Source: Psychrobacter aestuarii (GTDB lineage: Bacteria; Pseudomonadota; Gammaproteobacteria; Pseudomonadales; Moraxellaceae). From it: 64,000 nucleotides of DNA. The position numbers and the translations under genes are program-made. The stretch covers positions 2,170,001-2,234,000 of the forward strand of contig NZ_CAJGYT010000001.1 of assembly GCF_904846035.1 (NCBI RefSeq), read 5' to 3'. The notes below the pieces were generated by a model that saw nothing but the letters and a program-made list of their open reading frames with translations, did not search any database and was not told the DNA's origin. Positions 53,346-62,534 of this stretch are shown here, piece by piece. Position 1 is the first letter of the stretch. Each line of letters opens with the position of its first letter.

Positions 53346-54002
53346 ATGCTTGATAAAAAAATTACTACAATCTTAAATATTCTTACATTAATATTTTTGG
53401 CTATTGCTGTAAAAACTGTAGATGGCATCGGTTACGATAGTATGCTTTATTCTCTGAGTATGGGCTTTATCGTCAGTTATATTTTTTATTTCCTTGTAGT
53501 ATATATTCCTGAATATAAGCGTAGGAAGATTCTACGTGAATCACTCGAGAGTCAATACTTACAGTTCAAAAAGTCATGTATAGACGTGTTCTTAATAATT
53601 AGCGAATCTCAAGAATTCTCTAATAAAGAAGAACTTCTGTATCTATCTAAATTTCGTAATTATTTTAACAAAGAAAATAAAAATGGAGAAATTCGTTGGG
53701 GTGTTATAGTAAACTGTCTTCAGGAAAATGAGTATTATCTCAAAGAGATTATTTATTATCTTCAAATGTTAAATGAAGAAATAAAATATACACGTTATTC
53801 CGTAAGCTTGAGTGATCCTGAAGTATTCGAATTTCTTAATAGGCTTTCGCAGCTCATTGCGAGAATGAAGTCAACAGAAAGAGATTATGATGATATAAAG
53901 TCATTTTGTGGATTTCTTTGGTCCATATTTACAGGATGGGACTGGACTAAAGGTTACAGTGAGTCAGATATCATAAAAGATATTATAGGACGTGCGAAAT
54001 AA
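53346..54002 (+). CDS. Unrecognised protein with two N-terminal membrane helices
   Basis: I do not recognise this family. The 218-residue protein has two hydrophobic segments near the N-terminus (ILNILTLIFLAIAVKTV and LSMGFIVSYIFYFLVVYI, about residues 8-50), then a basic stop-transfer KRRKIL. A cytoplasmic region of about 160 residues follows, mainly helical and charged, with possible coiled-coil in the segment around LKEIIYYLQMLNEEIKY. It is 102 bases downstream of the YfbU gene in the same direction and is AT-rich like its neighbours. It could be a membrane effector or anchor of the same module; that is inference. Confidence 0.7.
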   Translation: MLDKKITTILNILTLIFLAIAVKTVDGIGYDSMLYSLSMGFIVSYIFYFLVVYIPEYKRRKILRESLESQYLQFKKSCIDVFLIISESQEFSNKEELLYLSKFRNYFNKENKNGEIRWGVIVNCLQENEYYLKEIIYYLQMLNEEIKYTRYSVSLSDPEVFEFLNRLSQLIARMKSTERDYDDIKSFCGFLWSIFTGWDWTKGYSESDIIKDIIGRAK

Positions 54003-54033
54003 AGATTAAAAATCATTAACTGAAGAGAACCCC

Positions 54034-54450
54034 ATGACTACATCAAAAGTAAGATACGAAGGGCAGTTGCGCACTGCCGCAGTACATCTCCAATCAGACA
54101 ACCGCATCATCACCGACGCACCGACTGACAACCACGGCAAGGGCGAGGCTTTTTCGCCGACCGATTTGCTGGCGACCAGTTTGGCAAGCTGTATGCTGAC
54201 CATCATGGGCATCAAAGCCGAGCAGATGGGCATTGATATCGCAGGTACGAGCGCCGAAGTGACTAAGATTATGGCGGCTGACCCGCGCCGTGTGAGCGAA
54301 GTGCATGTGATTGTGACCTTTCCGCAGCCGCTAGATGACAAGACGCAGACCATTTTTTATAACACTGCATTGACTTGCCCTGTGGCAAAGAGCCTACATC
54401 CAGACATCACGCAAAATGTGACCTTCCGCACCGCACGCCATGACGACTGA
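54034..54450 (+). CDS. OsmC/Ohr-family protein
   Basis: The 138-residue protein is OsmC-like, a family that reduces organic hydroperoxides through two cysteines. The first is in ATSLASCMLTIMGIKAEQMG and the second in ALTCPVAKSLHPD. The N-terminal strand KVRYEGQLRTAAVH and FSPTDLLAT also match. It is closer to the YhfA/OsmC-like branch than to Ohr. AGAGAACCCC precedes the ATG. It overlaps the next gene by 11 bases. Composition returns here to that of the core genome. Confidence 0.88.
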   Translation: MTTSKVRYEGQLRTAAVHLQSDNRIITDAPTDNHGKGEAFSPTDLLATSLASCMLTIMGIKAEQMGIDIAGTSAEVTKIMAADPRRVSEVHVIVTFPQPLDDKTQTIFYNTALTCPVAKSLHPDITQNVTFRTARHDD

Positions 54451-54913
54451 GCGCAAAAAGGTGTTGCTGATGGTGATTCATGCGCCATCAGCGAACACAA
54501 AGCGCTTGCAGCACGCCGCGTATCAAGCCGTAACCGATGCGGACGTTGATATTGAGCTGGTGCTTAAATCACCGCAAGACACCCAGCCCGAAGACGTATT
54601 GGCGGCAGATAGTCTGCTGCTCGGTACGACAGAAAACCTTGCCTATATGTCAGGGCTGACCAAAGATTTTTTTGATCGTTGTTATTATCCCATTTTGGAG
54701 CATACTCAAGGTTTGCCGTGTGCGGTATATATCCGTGCGGGGCACGATGGCACGGGCACAAAAAATGCCTTGATGACCATTGCGACGGGACTGCGCTGGC
54801 AATGGGTGCAAGCGCCCTTGATACTGCGCGGTGAGTGGCAAGAGAGCTTTATTGATGAGGTAAGCGAGCTGGCATTGACCTTGGCGGCAGGACTGGAGGC
54901 GGGCATTTATTAA
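54440..54913 (+). CDS. Flavodoxin-fold NAD(P)H reductase-like protein
   Basis: The 157-residue protein has a flavodoxin-like fold: strand VLLMVIHAPSANTKRLQHAA as the phosphate-binding loop, AADSLLLGTTENLAYMSGLTKDFFDRCYYP for the flavin edge, and GLPCAVYIRAGHDGTG. It should bind FMN. The exact subfamily and partner are not clear. It overlaps the OsmC-like gene, so the two form a small redox operon. Confidence 0.78.
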   Translation: MTTERKKVLLMVIHAPSANTKRLQHAAYQAVTDADVDIELVLKSPQDTQPEDVLAADSLLLGTTENLAYMSGLTKDFFDRCYYPILEHTQGLPCAVYIRAGHDGTGTKNALMTIATGLRWQWVQAPLILRGEWQESFIDEVSELALTLAAGLEAGIY

Positions 54914-54967
54914 TGCTGCCAGTCGTTTTTGACTGAATAATAATTGATAAAAAAATAAGGAGCGCGC

Positions 54968-55636
54968 ATGTCTGATATGCCAAATGCTGCACGCGGTAAT
55001 ACGGATGTCTCGATGCTTGCCGCGCTGCCATTTTCGCAAGCGTGTGAAAACAACCGCGAGCCGATTTTAAGTGTCCTTCGCGAGTTATTGACGGACAGCA
55101 AGCGCGTCTTAGAGATTGGCTCGGGAACGGGGCAGCATAGCGTCTATTTTGCGCCGCGTTTGCCGCATGTGTCGTGGCAGACCAGCGATGTACCCGCCAA
55201 TCACGCCGCCATTCATGCGTGGCAGCAGCAGTACCCTGCGGACAATGTGCAGCCGCCTTTGGTGTTAGATTTAACCTCGCTTGATGATATTCGTGCTGTG
55301 ACGGCGCGGCCTTATGATGCGGTATTTACGGCGAATACTTTGCACATCGTCTCGTGGGATTTGGTGCTGCGGTTGCTTGGCGTGGCGGCATCGGTGTTAC
55401 CTGCGGATGGCTTACTCATAGTGTATGGTCCATTTAACGAACATGGCGACTACACCAGTGCGGGTAATCGCCAGTTTGATGCGGCATTGCAAGCGCGGGG
55501 TATGGGCAGCGCCATTCGGGATATTGAGACGGTGACGGTAGCGGCGGGGCAGATGCAGCTTTCTTTAATCGACCGCTACGCCATGCCTGCCAATAACCAA
55601 CTGCTGGTCTTTCAAAAGCAGCCTGATACGCTGTAA
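54968..55636 (+). CDS. DUF938-family SAM-dependent methyltransferase
   Basis: The 222-residue protein is a class I methyltransferase-like protein. Motif I is VLEIGSGTGQHSVYFAPRLP, the acidic end of strand 2 is QTSDVPANHAAI, and DAVFTANTLHIVSW holds the motif IV region. FSQACENNREPIL at the N-terminus is specific for DUF938. The substrate is unknown. AAGGAGCGCGC is a good ribosome-binding site. Confidence 0.88.
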   Translation: MSDMPNAARGNTDVSMLAALPFSQACENNREPILSVLRELLTDSKRVLEIGSGTGQHSVYFAPRLPHVSWQTSDVPANHAAIHAWQQQYPADNVQPPLVLDLTSLDDIRAVTARPYDAVFTANTLHIVSWDLVLRLLGVAASVLPADGLLIVYGPFNEHGDYTSAGNRQFDAALQARGMGSAIRDIETVTVAAGQMQLSLIDRYAMPANNQLLVFQKQPDTL

Positions 55637-55724
55637 TTTACGTCTTAAATCCTGCCTGTTTTCTTTGCTTTTATTTACCCAAGATTTACTGGGGCGCTTT
55701 TCCTTTCTTATCATTTTTCAAACA

Positions 55725-56519
55725 TTAAGGCATTAGCATCATGTTATTTGGGTATTTTTCATCCAAAAATGCCATATAACGCGCCCAAGAGCGTTTGTCC
55801 GCGCGGGCATCATAGCGCTCGCTGCCCATGACACTAAAGGCATGCGGCGCGCCGCTATAGGTGACCATCTCGTGTGGCACGTCGGCAGTCTCTAGCGTCT
55901 TGCCCAGTGTGGCAAAATCATCCATCGATACCGATTCATCTGCCGTACCGTGTAGTACGAGGATTTCGCCTTGGGTCTTGCTGTAGTCTTGGCGTGGCGG
56001 GGTGTCTAAGCCGCCATGAAAGGAGACGAACGCCTTTTGTGGGAAGCCTGCGCGTGCCAGCTCCAATGCCACCGAGCCGCCGAAGCAATAGCCCATAGTC
56101 ACACCTTGACGCACGTCATTGCCCTCAGCGCGCCCAGCGTTCAGCGCCCCTGTCAGTATGCGGCGCATTTTGTTGCGGTCGTCGTACAACTCGCCTGTCA
56201 GGCGTTTTTTATCGTCCATTGTGGTCGGACGCACGCCTTTACCAAACATATCGGCAGCCAAGACATTGTAGCCACGCTCGGCGAGCATGTCGGCGCGCAT
56301 ACGCTCATAATCGGTCAAGCCGTCCCAGTCGTGAATCAATAGGATAAACGGCGCGTTTGGTTTGTCGGCACGGGCGTAGTAGCCTTCAAAAGTTTGGTTG
56401 TCAACTTGGTAATCGACGTTTTGGGTGGTGATGGCAGCGGCAGATTGACTGAAAGTAAGCAATCCTGCGGTGGCAAGGGCGCTGAGCGCGGGGGTGGTGA
56501 CGCGAGCAGATGGCAACAT
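55725..56519 (-). CDS. Dienelactone hydrolase family protein, exported
   Basis: An alpha/beta hydrolase with the dienelactone hydrolase triad: nucleophile Cys in GYCFGGSVALELA, Asp in LHGTADESVSMDD, and His in SGAPHAFSV. The core begins ILLIHDWDGLTDYERMRADMLAERGYNVLAADMFGKG. ATG 56519 (MLPSARVTTP) gives about 264 residues and a signal peptide ending QSAAAITTQ, so the mature protein should be periplasmic; an earlier ATG at 56531 is possible. The substrate is unknown, and the natural role need not be dienelactones. Confidence 0.88.
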   Translation of the reverse strand: MLPSARVTTPALSALATAGLLTFSQSAAAITTQNVDYQVDNQTFEGYYARADKPNAPFILLIHDWDGLTDYERMRADMLAERGYNVLAADMFGKGVRPTTMDDKKRLTGELYDDRNKMRRILTGALNAGRAEGNDVRQGVTMGYCFGGSVALELARAGFPQKAFVSFHGGLDTPPRQDYSKTQGEILVLHGTADESVSMDDFATLGKTLETADVPHEMVTYSGAPHAFSVMGSERYDARADKRSWARYMAFLDEKYPNNMMLMP

Positions 56520-56531
56520 GACATACCTCAT

Positions 56532-56863
56532 AAAATAAGTGATAAAAATAGGGGCTAATAAGGTCATAATAAAGCAATACAGCAGGGGTAATAAACAAAA
56601 GAAGCGTCTTTGATACTAGCACGCACTTTTATGCAAGCACACAAAATATACCGCTCGGATGCAAACTTTAACCAAACGCGAACAAGGTTTGTCATAAGTG
56701 GGTCATGGTTTTTGGCTAGTATGGGGAGTTGATAAGGGATTGCCCTTGTTTGCGCTGGTGCAGTGACGCAAAAGAAAGATGGCGCACGATACAGACAGCG
56801 GTAAGACGAATACGATAAAAAACGATTGGAACAACGATAAATAACCATAAGCTAGGAACCATT
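56532..56863. other. Divergent region between the hydrolase and katE
   Basis: No gene is seen. It should hold the katE promoter, but no well-spaced -35/-10 pair could be chosen by eye, and no OxyR-type palindrome was recognised. Confidence 0.35.
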
Positions 56864-58951
56864 ATGAACAAGAATATTGATCATACCGACCCCGCCAAAA
56901 ACATGAACCCAACACGCGGCAACGGCGGCGAGACGCATCAAGGTGCCGAGCAAGGCGGCAAGGTGTTGACCACGCAGCAGGGCGTACCTGTTGGCGACAA
57001 CCAAAACTCGCTCAAAGCAGGCAGCCGTGGTCCTACGCTGTTAGAAGACTTTGTATTGCGCGAAAAAATCAATCATTTCGACCATGAGCGTATTCCTGAG
57101 CGTATCGTTCATGCTCGCGGTAGCGCGGCGCACGGTTATTTTGAGTTGACCGAGTCGTTAGAAGAATACACCACTGCAAAAGTCTTGACCGAGACGGGCA
57201 AGCAAACGCCACTATTCACCCGTTTTTCAACCGTAGCGGGCAGCACTGGCTCAAAAGATACGCCACGTGACGTGCGCGGCTTTGCGGTAAAAATCTACAC
57301 CGAAGAAGGCAACTGGGACATCGTCGGCAACAATATGCCGATTTTCTTTATCCAAGATGCCATTAAATTTCCAGATTTGATTCATGCGGTCAAGCCAGAG
57401 CCCGACCGCGGTTTTCCGCAAGCGGCATCTGCACACGATACGTTTTGGGACTTTGTGTCTTTAAGCCCTGAAACCATGCACAACCTGATTTGGCTGATGA
57501 GTGACCGTGGTCTACCGCGCAGCCTACGTATGATGGAAGGCTTTGGTATCCATACTTATCGCTTGCTGAACAAAGAAGGCAAGAGTACCTTTGTGCGTTT
57601 CCATTGGAAGCCTGTACTCGGCGTACAGTCAACCACATGGGACGAAGCGGTCAAAATCTCAGGCGCGGATCCTGATTATCATCGCCGTGATTTGTTCGAA
57701 GCGATTAATAACGGCATGTACCCAGAGTGGGAATTTGGCGTGCAGCTATTCACCGAAGAAGAGGCGGCAGAATTTCCGTTTGACCACCTTGACGCCACCA
57801 AGATGATTCCTGAAGAATTGGTACCTGTAAAAATCGTCGGTAAAATGGTGCTTAACCGTTATCCTGATAACTTCTTTGCCGAGACCGAGCAGGTTGCCTT
57901 TTGCCCATCGCACGTGCCACCAGGCATCGACTACAGCAATGACCCATTATTGCAAGGTCGTCTGTTCAGCTATCTAGACACTCAGCTGTCACGTCTAGGC
58001 TCACCGAACTTTGCGCAGATTCCAATCAATGCGCCAAAATGTCCGTTTGCCAATATGCAGCGTGATGGTCATATGCAAATGCAAGTGCCCAAAGGTCGCG
58101 TTGCCTATGAGCCACAAAGCCTCGACCCTGATATGCCACGTGAAGGCGGCAAAAAAGGCTATCAGTCGTTCGCCGAACAGCTTGATGACAATGTAAAAGG
58201 TCGCATCCGCGCAGAAAGCTTTGCTGACCATTACAGCCAGCCACGTCTGTTCTATCGTAGCCAGACGCCGATTGAGCAAGCGCACATTGCCTCAGCGTAT
58301 GCTTTTGAGCTGGGTAAAGTCGATACCGCACACGTACGCACGCGTATGCTCGGTCATTTGCAGCATATCGATGACGATTTGGCAGAACGCGTAGCGACTG
58401 CACTGGGTATGGACTTGCCAGAGCCAGCGGACGCAGCAGCGCCTGTACAAGACTTGGGCACCTCAAAAGCGGTACAAACCATTGGTTTATCGCCAGAGAA
58501 CCTAGAGGGGCGCTTGGTTGGTATTTTGGTCGCTGAAGGCTCGAGCCACAGCGAAGTCAAAAAGTTTGAGACTGCGGCGAAAGAAGCAGGTGCAAGTGTG
58601 AAAATCGTCGCGCCGAACAAAGAAGTCACGCTCGATGACGGCACGCGTATCCAAACGGATGAACGCTTGGCTGGCGCGCCATCCGTGCTCTTTGATGCGA
58701 TTGTTAGCATCATTATGCATCCACCTGCTAAGAAATTGGCAATGGACAGCGCTGCGTTAGACTGGTTCAATGATGCTTATGCACACTGCAAAGCCATTGC
58801 GTATTGCCCTGCGACGGAAGAGCATATCTTGAGCAAGCTGCCTATTGAAAAAGACAGCTTCGTCACGCCACTTGATGATGTCGATGGCTTTATTGAAAAC
58901 GCCAAAACCCGTCTGTGGGAGCGTGAGCCAAAGGTACGTGACCTTGCGTAA
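56864..58951 (+). CDS. katE: Monofunctional catalase, large-subunit type (HPII-like)
   Basis: The 695-residue heme catalase splits hydrogen peroxide into water and oxygen. The distal His is His83 in IVHARGSAAHG, with the conserved Asn in GNNMPIFFIQDAIKFPD; the proximal heme-ligand Tyr is in FSYLDTQLSRLGSPNF. The first 60 residues are a hydrophilic arm, and residues from about 545 form the flavodoxin-like C-terminal domain (RLVGILVAEGSSHSEVKKF), which together define the clade 2 large catalases. AGGAACCATT precedes the ATG. It is a single gene with its own terminator. Confidence 0.96.
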   Translation: MNKNIDHTDPAKNMNPTRGNGGETHQGAEQGGKVLTTQQGVPVGDNQNSLKAGSRGPTLLEDFVLREKINHFDHERIPERIVHARGSAAHGYFELTESLEEYTTAKVLTETGKQTPLFTRFSTVAGSTGSKDTPRDVRGFAVKIYTEEGNWDIVGNNMPIFFIQDAIKFPDLIHAVKPEPDRGFPQAASAHDTFWDFVSLSPETMHNLIWLMSDRGLPRSLRMMEGFGIHTYRLLNKEGKSTFVRFHWKPVLGVQSTTWDEAVKISGADPDYHRRDLFEAINNGMYPEWEFGVQLFTEEEAAEFPFDHLDATKMIPEELVPVKIVGKMVLNRYPDNFFAETEQVAFCPSHVPPGIDYSNDPLLQGRLFSYLDTQLSRLGSPNFAQIPINAPKCPFANMQRDGHMQMQVPKGRVAYEPQSLDPDMPREGGKKGYQSFAEQLDDNVKGRIRAESFADHYSQPRLFYRSQTPIEQAHIASAYAFELGKVDTAHVRTRMLGHLQHIDDDLAERVATALGMDLPEPADAAAPVQDLGTSKAVQTIGLSPENLEGRLVGILVAEGSSHSEVKKFETAAKEAGASVKIVAPNKEVTLDDGTRIQTDERLAGAPSVLFDAIVSIIMHPPAKKLAMDSAALDWFNDAYAHCKAIAYCPATEEHILSKLPIEKDSFVTPLDDVDGFIENAKTRLWEREPKVRDLA

Positions 58952-58997
58952 TTGGTACATAAAATTGATATGTAATAGATAAAAAATATTTGATGAG

Positions 58998-59026
58998 AAA
59001 CCCAGCCTAAGCGCTGGGTTTTTTTA
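58998..59026 (+). terminator. Terminator of katE
   Basis: AAACCCAGC pairs with GCTGGGTTT around a five-base loop, followed by T residues. The remaining bases up to 59252 hold nothing recognisable. Confidence 0.87.
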
Positions 59027-59252
59027 TGCCTAAAATATGAGCAAACCGCCCAAATAAGCAATTGCAATGGGTAAACGGAGTACAAGCGTTCATTGAAAGT
59101 CACGCTCTGCGCAGGTTGCTGTACTACAATCAAGGTAAGGGATTGACGCAGGATTATTGGTATAAGCAGTGCCAAAGAGGATTGAACCCTTATACAAGGT
59201 AACGCCTTGGACTTCGAAAATGCAGCAATAAACGAAAACTCAAGGATGACTC

Positions 59253-60023
59253 ATGAGCTTAGATAAGATTGTGCGCTTGGACGGCTATATTCAAAGCATT
59301 TATTTGGCGGTATATACTGATAAATTGCTGCTGCTCGATGGCTGCTGCCGTGCTGATGTCTCGATGGTGCTGGCGTACATCACAGACACGCTACAGCGCC
59401 CGATAAGCCAGCTCAAAGTCGTGATGGTGACGCACATGCACCCTGACCACGCAGGCGGCGCAAACGCGCTTAAAAAAGCCACAGGCTGCCGTATTGTATC
59501 GGCAGAAAAGTCGCGGCAATGGTATGCAGGTATCGGCGGGCAAATGATGCATCTGATTGATACGGGGCTCGCGTATTATGTCGCGCATCGGCAACAGCGC
59601 AAGCTTAAAAACCTCTGGTATCCCGCGCATCTGTATCCTGATGTGACGGTGAGCGAGGGTGACAACATCCCTGACTTTAGCGATTGGTTGGTACTTGAGA
59701 CACCTGGGCATACCGACCGCGACTTATCGCTGTTACATCTGCCCAGCCGCCAAGTGTATACTGCCGATTTAATTATTAAATTGCGGCATAAGTTTGTTGC
59801 GCCATTTCCGATTTACAGTCCGCCTGCGTATGCCGCGTCGCTACAAAAAATCAAAGACATGCAGCCGAGTAATGTGATGATGGCACACGGGCGCGAGCTG
59901 GCGATTGATGCGCCGACCTTTGATACGCTGATTGCCAATGCGCCCACAGAACGGCGCACCATAAAAGACACGGTGATGCACAAGCTATTATGGCGGGCAG
60001 GCAAGCGACCGATATTTGGTTAA
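59253..60023 (+). CDS. Metallo-beta-lactamase-fold hydrolase
   Basis: The 256-residue MBL-fold protein has the metal-binding HxHxDH as HMHPDHAGG at about residues 68-76, then TPGHTDRDLSLLHL for the downstream His, and a late MAHGRELAID. It probably binds two zinc or iron ions and hydrolyses an ester or thioester. GLDG-type residues at the start (VRLDGYIQSIYLAVYTDKLLLLDGCC) fit the glyoxalase II-like subgroup. The substrate is unknown. AAGGATGACTC precedes the ATG. Confidence 0.85.
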   Translation: MSLDKIVRLDGYIQSIYLAVYTDKLLLLDGCCRADVSMVLAYITDTLQRPISQLKVVMVTHMHPDHAGGANALKKATGCRIVSAEKSRQWYAGIGGQMMHLIDTGLAYYVAHRQQRKLKNLWYPAHLYPDVTVSEGDNIPDFSDWLVLETPGHTDRDLSLLHLPSRQVYTADLIIKLRHKFVAPFPIYSPPAYAASLQKIKDMQPSNVMMAHGRELAIDAPTFDTLIANAPTERRTIKDTVMHKLLWRAGKRPIFG

Positions 60024-60074
60024 ATGCTTTACTAGTACAAAGCTTGTGATAACCAGAGAAGAAATAACAGACGA

Positions 60075-60110
60075 AAAAAAAGCCCAATCATTAATATGAC
60101 TGGGCTTTCT
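60075..60110. terminator. Terminator of the tRNA-Lys pair (minus strand), possibly bidirectional
   Basis: AAAGCCCA pairs with TGGGCTTT around a 14-base loop. The A-run upstream on the plus strand becomes a T-run on the minus strand, so it is strongest for the tRNA transcript but could also end the converging MBL gene. Confidence 0.75.
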
Positions 60111-60116
60111 TAAATA

Positions 60117-60192
60117 TGGTGGGCCGACCGCGACTCGAACGCGGGACCAATTGATTAAAAGTCAACTGCTCTACCAACTGAGCTATCGGCCC
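60117..60192 (-). tRNA. tRNA-Lys (TTT anticodon), second copy
   Basis: On the minus strand the 76-base cloverleaf reads GGGCCGATAGCTCAGTTGG at the start, has anticodon TTT in the loop CTTTTAA between TTGA and TCAA, T-arm GTTCGAGTC and an encoded CCA. It is identical over its full length to the copy upstream in the transcript. Confidence 0.96.
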
Positions 60193-60214
60193 TAAAATGG
60201 TGTGAAAGAAAAGG

Positions 60215-60290
60215 TGGTGGGCCGACCGCGACTCGAACGCGGGACCAATTGATTAAAAGTCAACTGCTCTACCAACTGAGCTATCGGCCC
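60215..60290 (-). tRNA. tRNA-Lys (TTT anticodon), first copy
   Basis: Same 76-base sequence as the copy at 60117-60192, separated from it by 22 bases. Both are read from one promoter on the minus strand, presumably processed from a dicistronic precursor. Confidence 0.96.
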
Positions 60291-60341
60291 TAACTTTTCT
60301 TTCTCGTTTAAGAAGTTCTGTATCCCTAAACGTGAGAGCAT

Positions 60342-60369
60342 AGTATATAGATAATTATGAGGAATGCAA
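60342..60369 (-). promoter_or_regulatory. Promoter of the tRNA-Lys pair
   Basis: On the minus strand TTGCAT (60364-60369) and TATACT (60342-60347) are 16 bases apart, and ATGCTCTCACG follows. The position, about 50 bases before the first tRNA, suits a short tRNA leader. Confidence 0.65.
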
Positions 60370-60461
60370 CCCTCATTTTAAAAAAAATGCCCTTTTTTGC
60401 AAAAAACCGCTTTTTTTCTTAGTCTGCCGTAATATTGGTTATAGTTGCCCCTGATTTTGCC

Positions 60462-62468
60462 CTAATCACGCGATAAGGCGTCGACGGGGTCAAGTTTGGC
60501 GGCGTTGCGTGCGGGCAAGAAACCAAAGATGATACCAATCAGGGTCGAGCAGACAAAGGCGGCAATGATAGAGGTGGGTGAGTAGATGACCTGAAAGCTG
60601 TCACCCGCCACGCTGTTAATCAGCTCGCCGATGGCAAACGCCAGCCCAATACCGAGCAGACCGCCCAAGACACAGACCAAAATCGCCTCAATCAAAAACT
60701 GCTGCATAATGTCGCTTTGGCGTGCGCCGACCGCCATGCGTACGCCAATCTCGTTGGTGCGCTCGGTGACCGATACCAGCATGATGTTCATAACGCCAAT
60801 ACCGCCAACAATCAAAGAAATAATGGCAATCGAGGACACCAACAAGGTCATGGTTGAGGTGGTGGACTCGATGGTCTGGCGAATCGAGTCGGAGTTGCGC
60901 ACGCGAAAATCATCCGCACCGTGCCGCTCTTCAATCAGCTGCGAGATGGCAGACTCTGCCGCTGATGACGAGATGCTCTCGTCAATCAGTGCCACAAAGC
61001 GCTCAATATACGCGCTGCCCTCGATGCGCGACATGACGGTGGTGTAGGGCATATAGATGGTCGGGGAGTCGGAGCTGGGACCAAAGCCGCTGTCTTTGGG
61101 CGCAAGCACGCCAATCACCCGCCCAGGTACAGCGCCAATCAGTAAGACTTCACCGATGGGGTCGTCCATATCTGGGAAAAAGGTCTTTTTGGCATTGTCA
61201 TCCAAAATCACATCCTGCATGCGCCGTAAGATGCTTTGCTCGTCAAACGCCTGTCCTTGCGCGAGCGTTTCGCCCGTGACACCTAAATAATCTTCACCCA
61301 CACCGCTGATGGTCGCGGACTCTTGGATACTGCGATAGCGCACGGCAGCGCTGCCATCCAATTGAGGGCTGACACTGACCACATAGGGCTGCGCGGCAAC
61401 GGCATTGGCATCCTCTGGCGTTAAGTTGTCATCATTATAGCTGCGCCTCGGGTCGCCCCATGGGTAGCCGTCGGTGACGGTGATGGTATTGGTACCAAGG
61501 GCGCTGATATTGGTCAAAATCTGCTGCTGTGAGCCTTTACCCAAGCCGACCACTGAGACCACCGAGGCAATACCAATGATAATGCCCAGCATCGTGAGCA
61601 GTGTGCGCATTTTGTGCGCGCGCATGGCAAGCAGCGACATTTTAAAGGCTTCAAGCAGACGGTCAATGAAGCTGCCAAGGCGGCTTTTTTTATGCTGCGC
61701 TAAGATGGCTTCGGGCTGCTGCGTGCTGTGCTGATAGTGCTCATTGTGATAATCATCAATGATGTAGCCGTCTTTAATCTCAATCACGCGCTCGGCTTGC
61801 GCAGCAATATTGGGGTCGTGCGTCACCATGATGATGGTGTGCCCTTGCTCGTTTAACGACTGCAAGATTTGCATCACGTCTTTGCCAGATTGACTATCAA
61901 GCGCGCCTGTCGGCTCATCGGCAAGAATAATCTCGCCGCCATTCATCAGGGCGCGCGCGATAGAGACGCGCTGCTGTTGTCCCCCTGAGAGCTGGTTTGG
62001 GCGGTTACCAACTTTTTCTGCCAAACCCAAATCACCAAGCAAACGCTCGGCACGTTCGCTGCGCGCTTCTTTATCCATGCCTGCATAGACCGCGGGCACC
62101 GAGACATTGTCGCGGGCAGTGATGTCGCCGAGCAAATGATATCGCTGAAAAATAAAGCCAAAATGCTCACGGCGCAAGGTCGCCAGCTCATCGGCTTCGA
62201 GTTGATTGACCGATTTGCCATAGATTTTATAATCGCCCGCGCTCGCCTTGTCTAAGCAGCCCAAAATATTCATCAAGGTCGATTTGCCTGAGCCTGATTG
62301 CCCGATGATGGCGACCATCTCGCCTTGATAGATGGTCAGGTCAATATCGTGCAGCACCCGCATCATCTGCTCACCTGCGCGAAACTCCTTGATGACGCCT
62401 GTCAGCTGCATCAAGGGCGGTGCGTCGTGAGACTCAAGGGGCGTGTGTTGGGTAGTTATATCAACCAT
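60462..62468 (-). CDS. macB: Macrolide/exporter ATP-binding permease MacB
   Basis: MacB powers a tripartite efflux pump with a periplasmic adaptor and a TolC-like outer-membrane channel. The 668-residue chain begins with an ABC domain: Walker [16 protein letters not shown], signature [15 protein letters not shown], Walker [18 protein letters not shown], and [11 protein letters not shown]. The membrane part has one helix at [21 protein letters not shown], a large periplasmic domain, and three C-terminal FtsX-type helices with [22 protein letters not shown]. It lies directly downstream of macA. The cargo could be macrolides, lipopeptides or a signal peptide; it cannot be read from sequence. Confidence 0.93.
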   Translation of the reverse strand: MVDITTQHTPLESHDAPPLMQLTGVIKEFRAGEQMMRVLHDIDLTIYQGEMVAIIGQSGSGKSTLMNILGCLDKASAGDYKIYGKSVNQLEADELATLRREHFGFIFQRYHLLGDITARDNVSVPAVYAGMDKEARSERAERLLGDLGLAEKVGNRPNQLSGGQQQRVSIARALMNGGEIILADEPTGALDSQSGKDVMQILQSLNEQGHTIIMVTHDPNIAAQAERVIEIKDGYIIDDYHNEHYQHSTQQPEAILAQHKKSRLGSFIDRLLEAFKMSLLAMRAHKMRTLLTMLGIIIGIASVVSVVGLGKGSQQQILTNISALGTNTITVTDGYPWGDPRRSYNDDNLTPEDANAVAAQPYVVSVSPQLDGSAAVRYRSIQESATISGVGEDYLGVTGETLAQGQAFDEQSILRRMQDVILDDNAKKTFFPDMDDPIGEVLLIGAVPGRVIGVLAPKDSGFGPSSDSPTIYMPYTTVMSRIEGSAYIERFVALIDESISSSAAESAISQLIEERHGADDFRVRNSDSIRQTIESTTSTMTLLVSSIAIISLIVGGIGVMNIMLVSVTERTNEIGVRMAVGARQSDIMQQFLIEAILVCVLGGLLGIGLAFAIGELINSVAGDSFQVIYSPTSIIAAFVCSTLIGIIFGFLPARNAAKLDPVDALSRD

Positions 62469-62534
62469 CTGTGGTCATCACTGTTCAGGTAGGTTTTGTC
62501 GTTGGACACTGTGGTTTGCTGTAGCGGCTGCGTT

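Noticed and set aside
60117..60290. Duplicated tRNA-Lys as an integration site
   Set aside because: The two identical full-length copies are 22 bases apart with nothing between them, so this is a simple tandem pair, not an island boundary.
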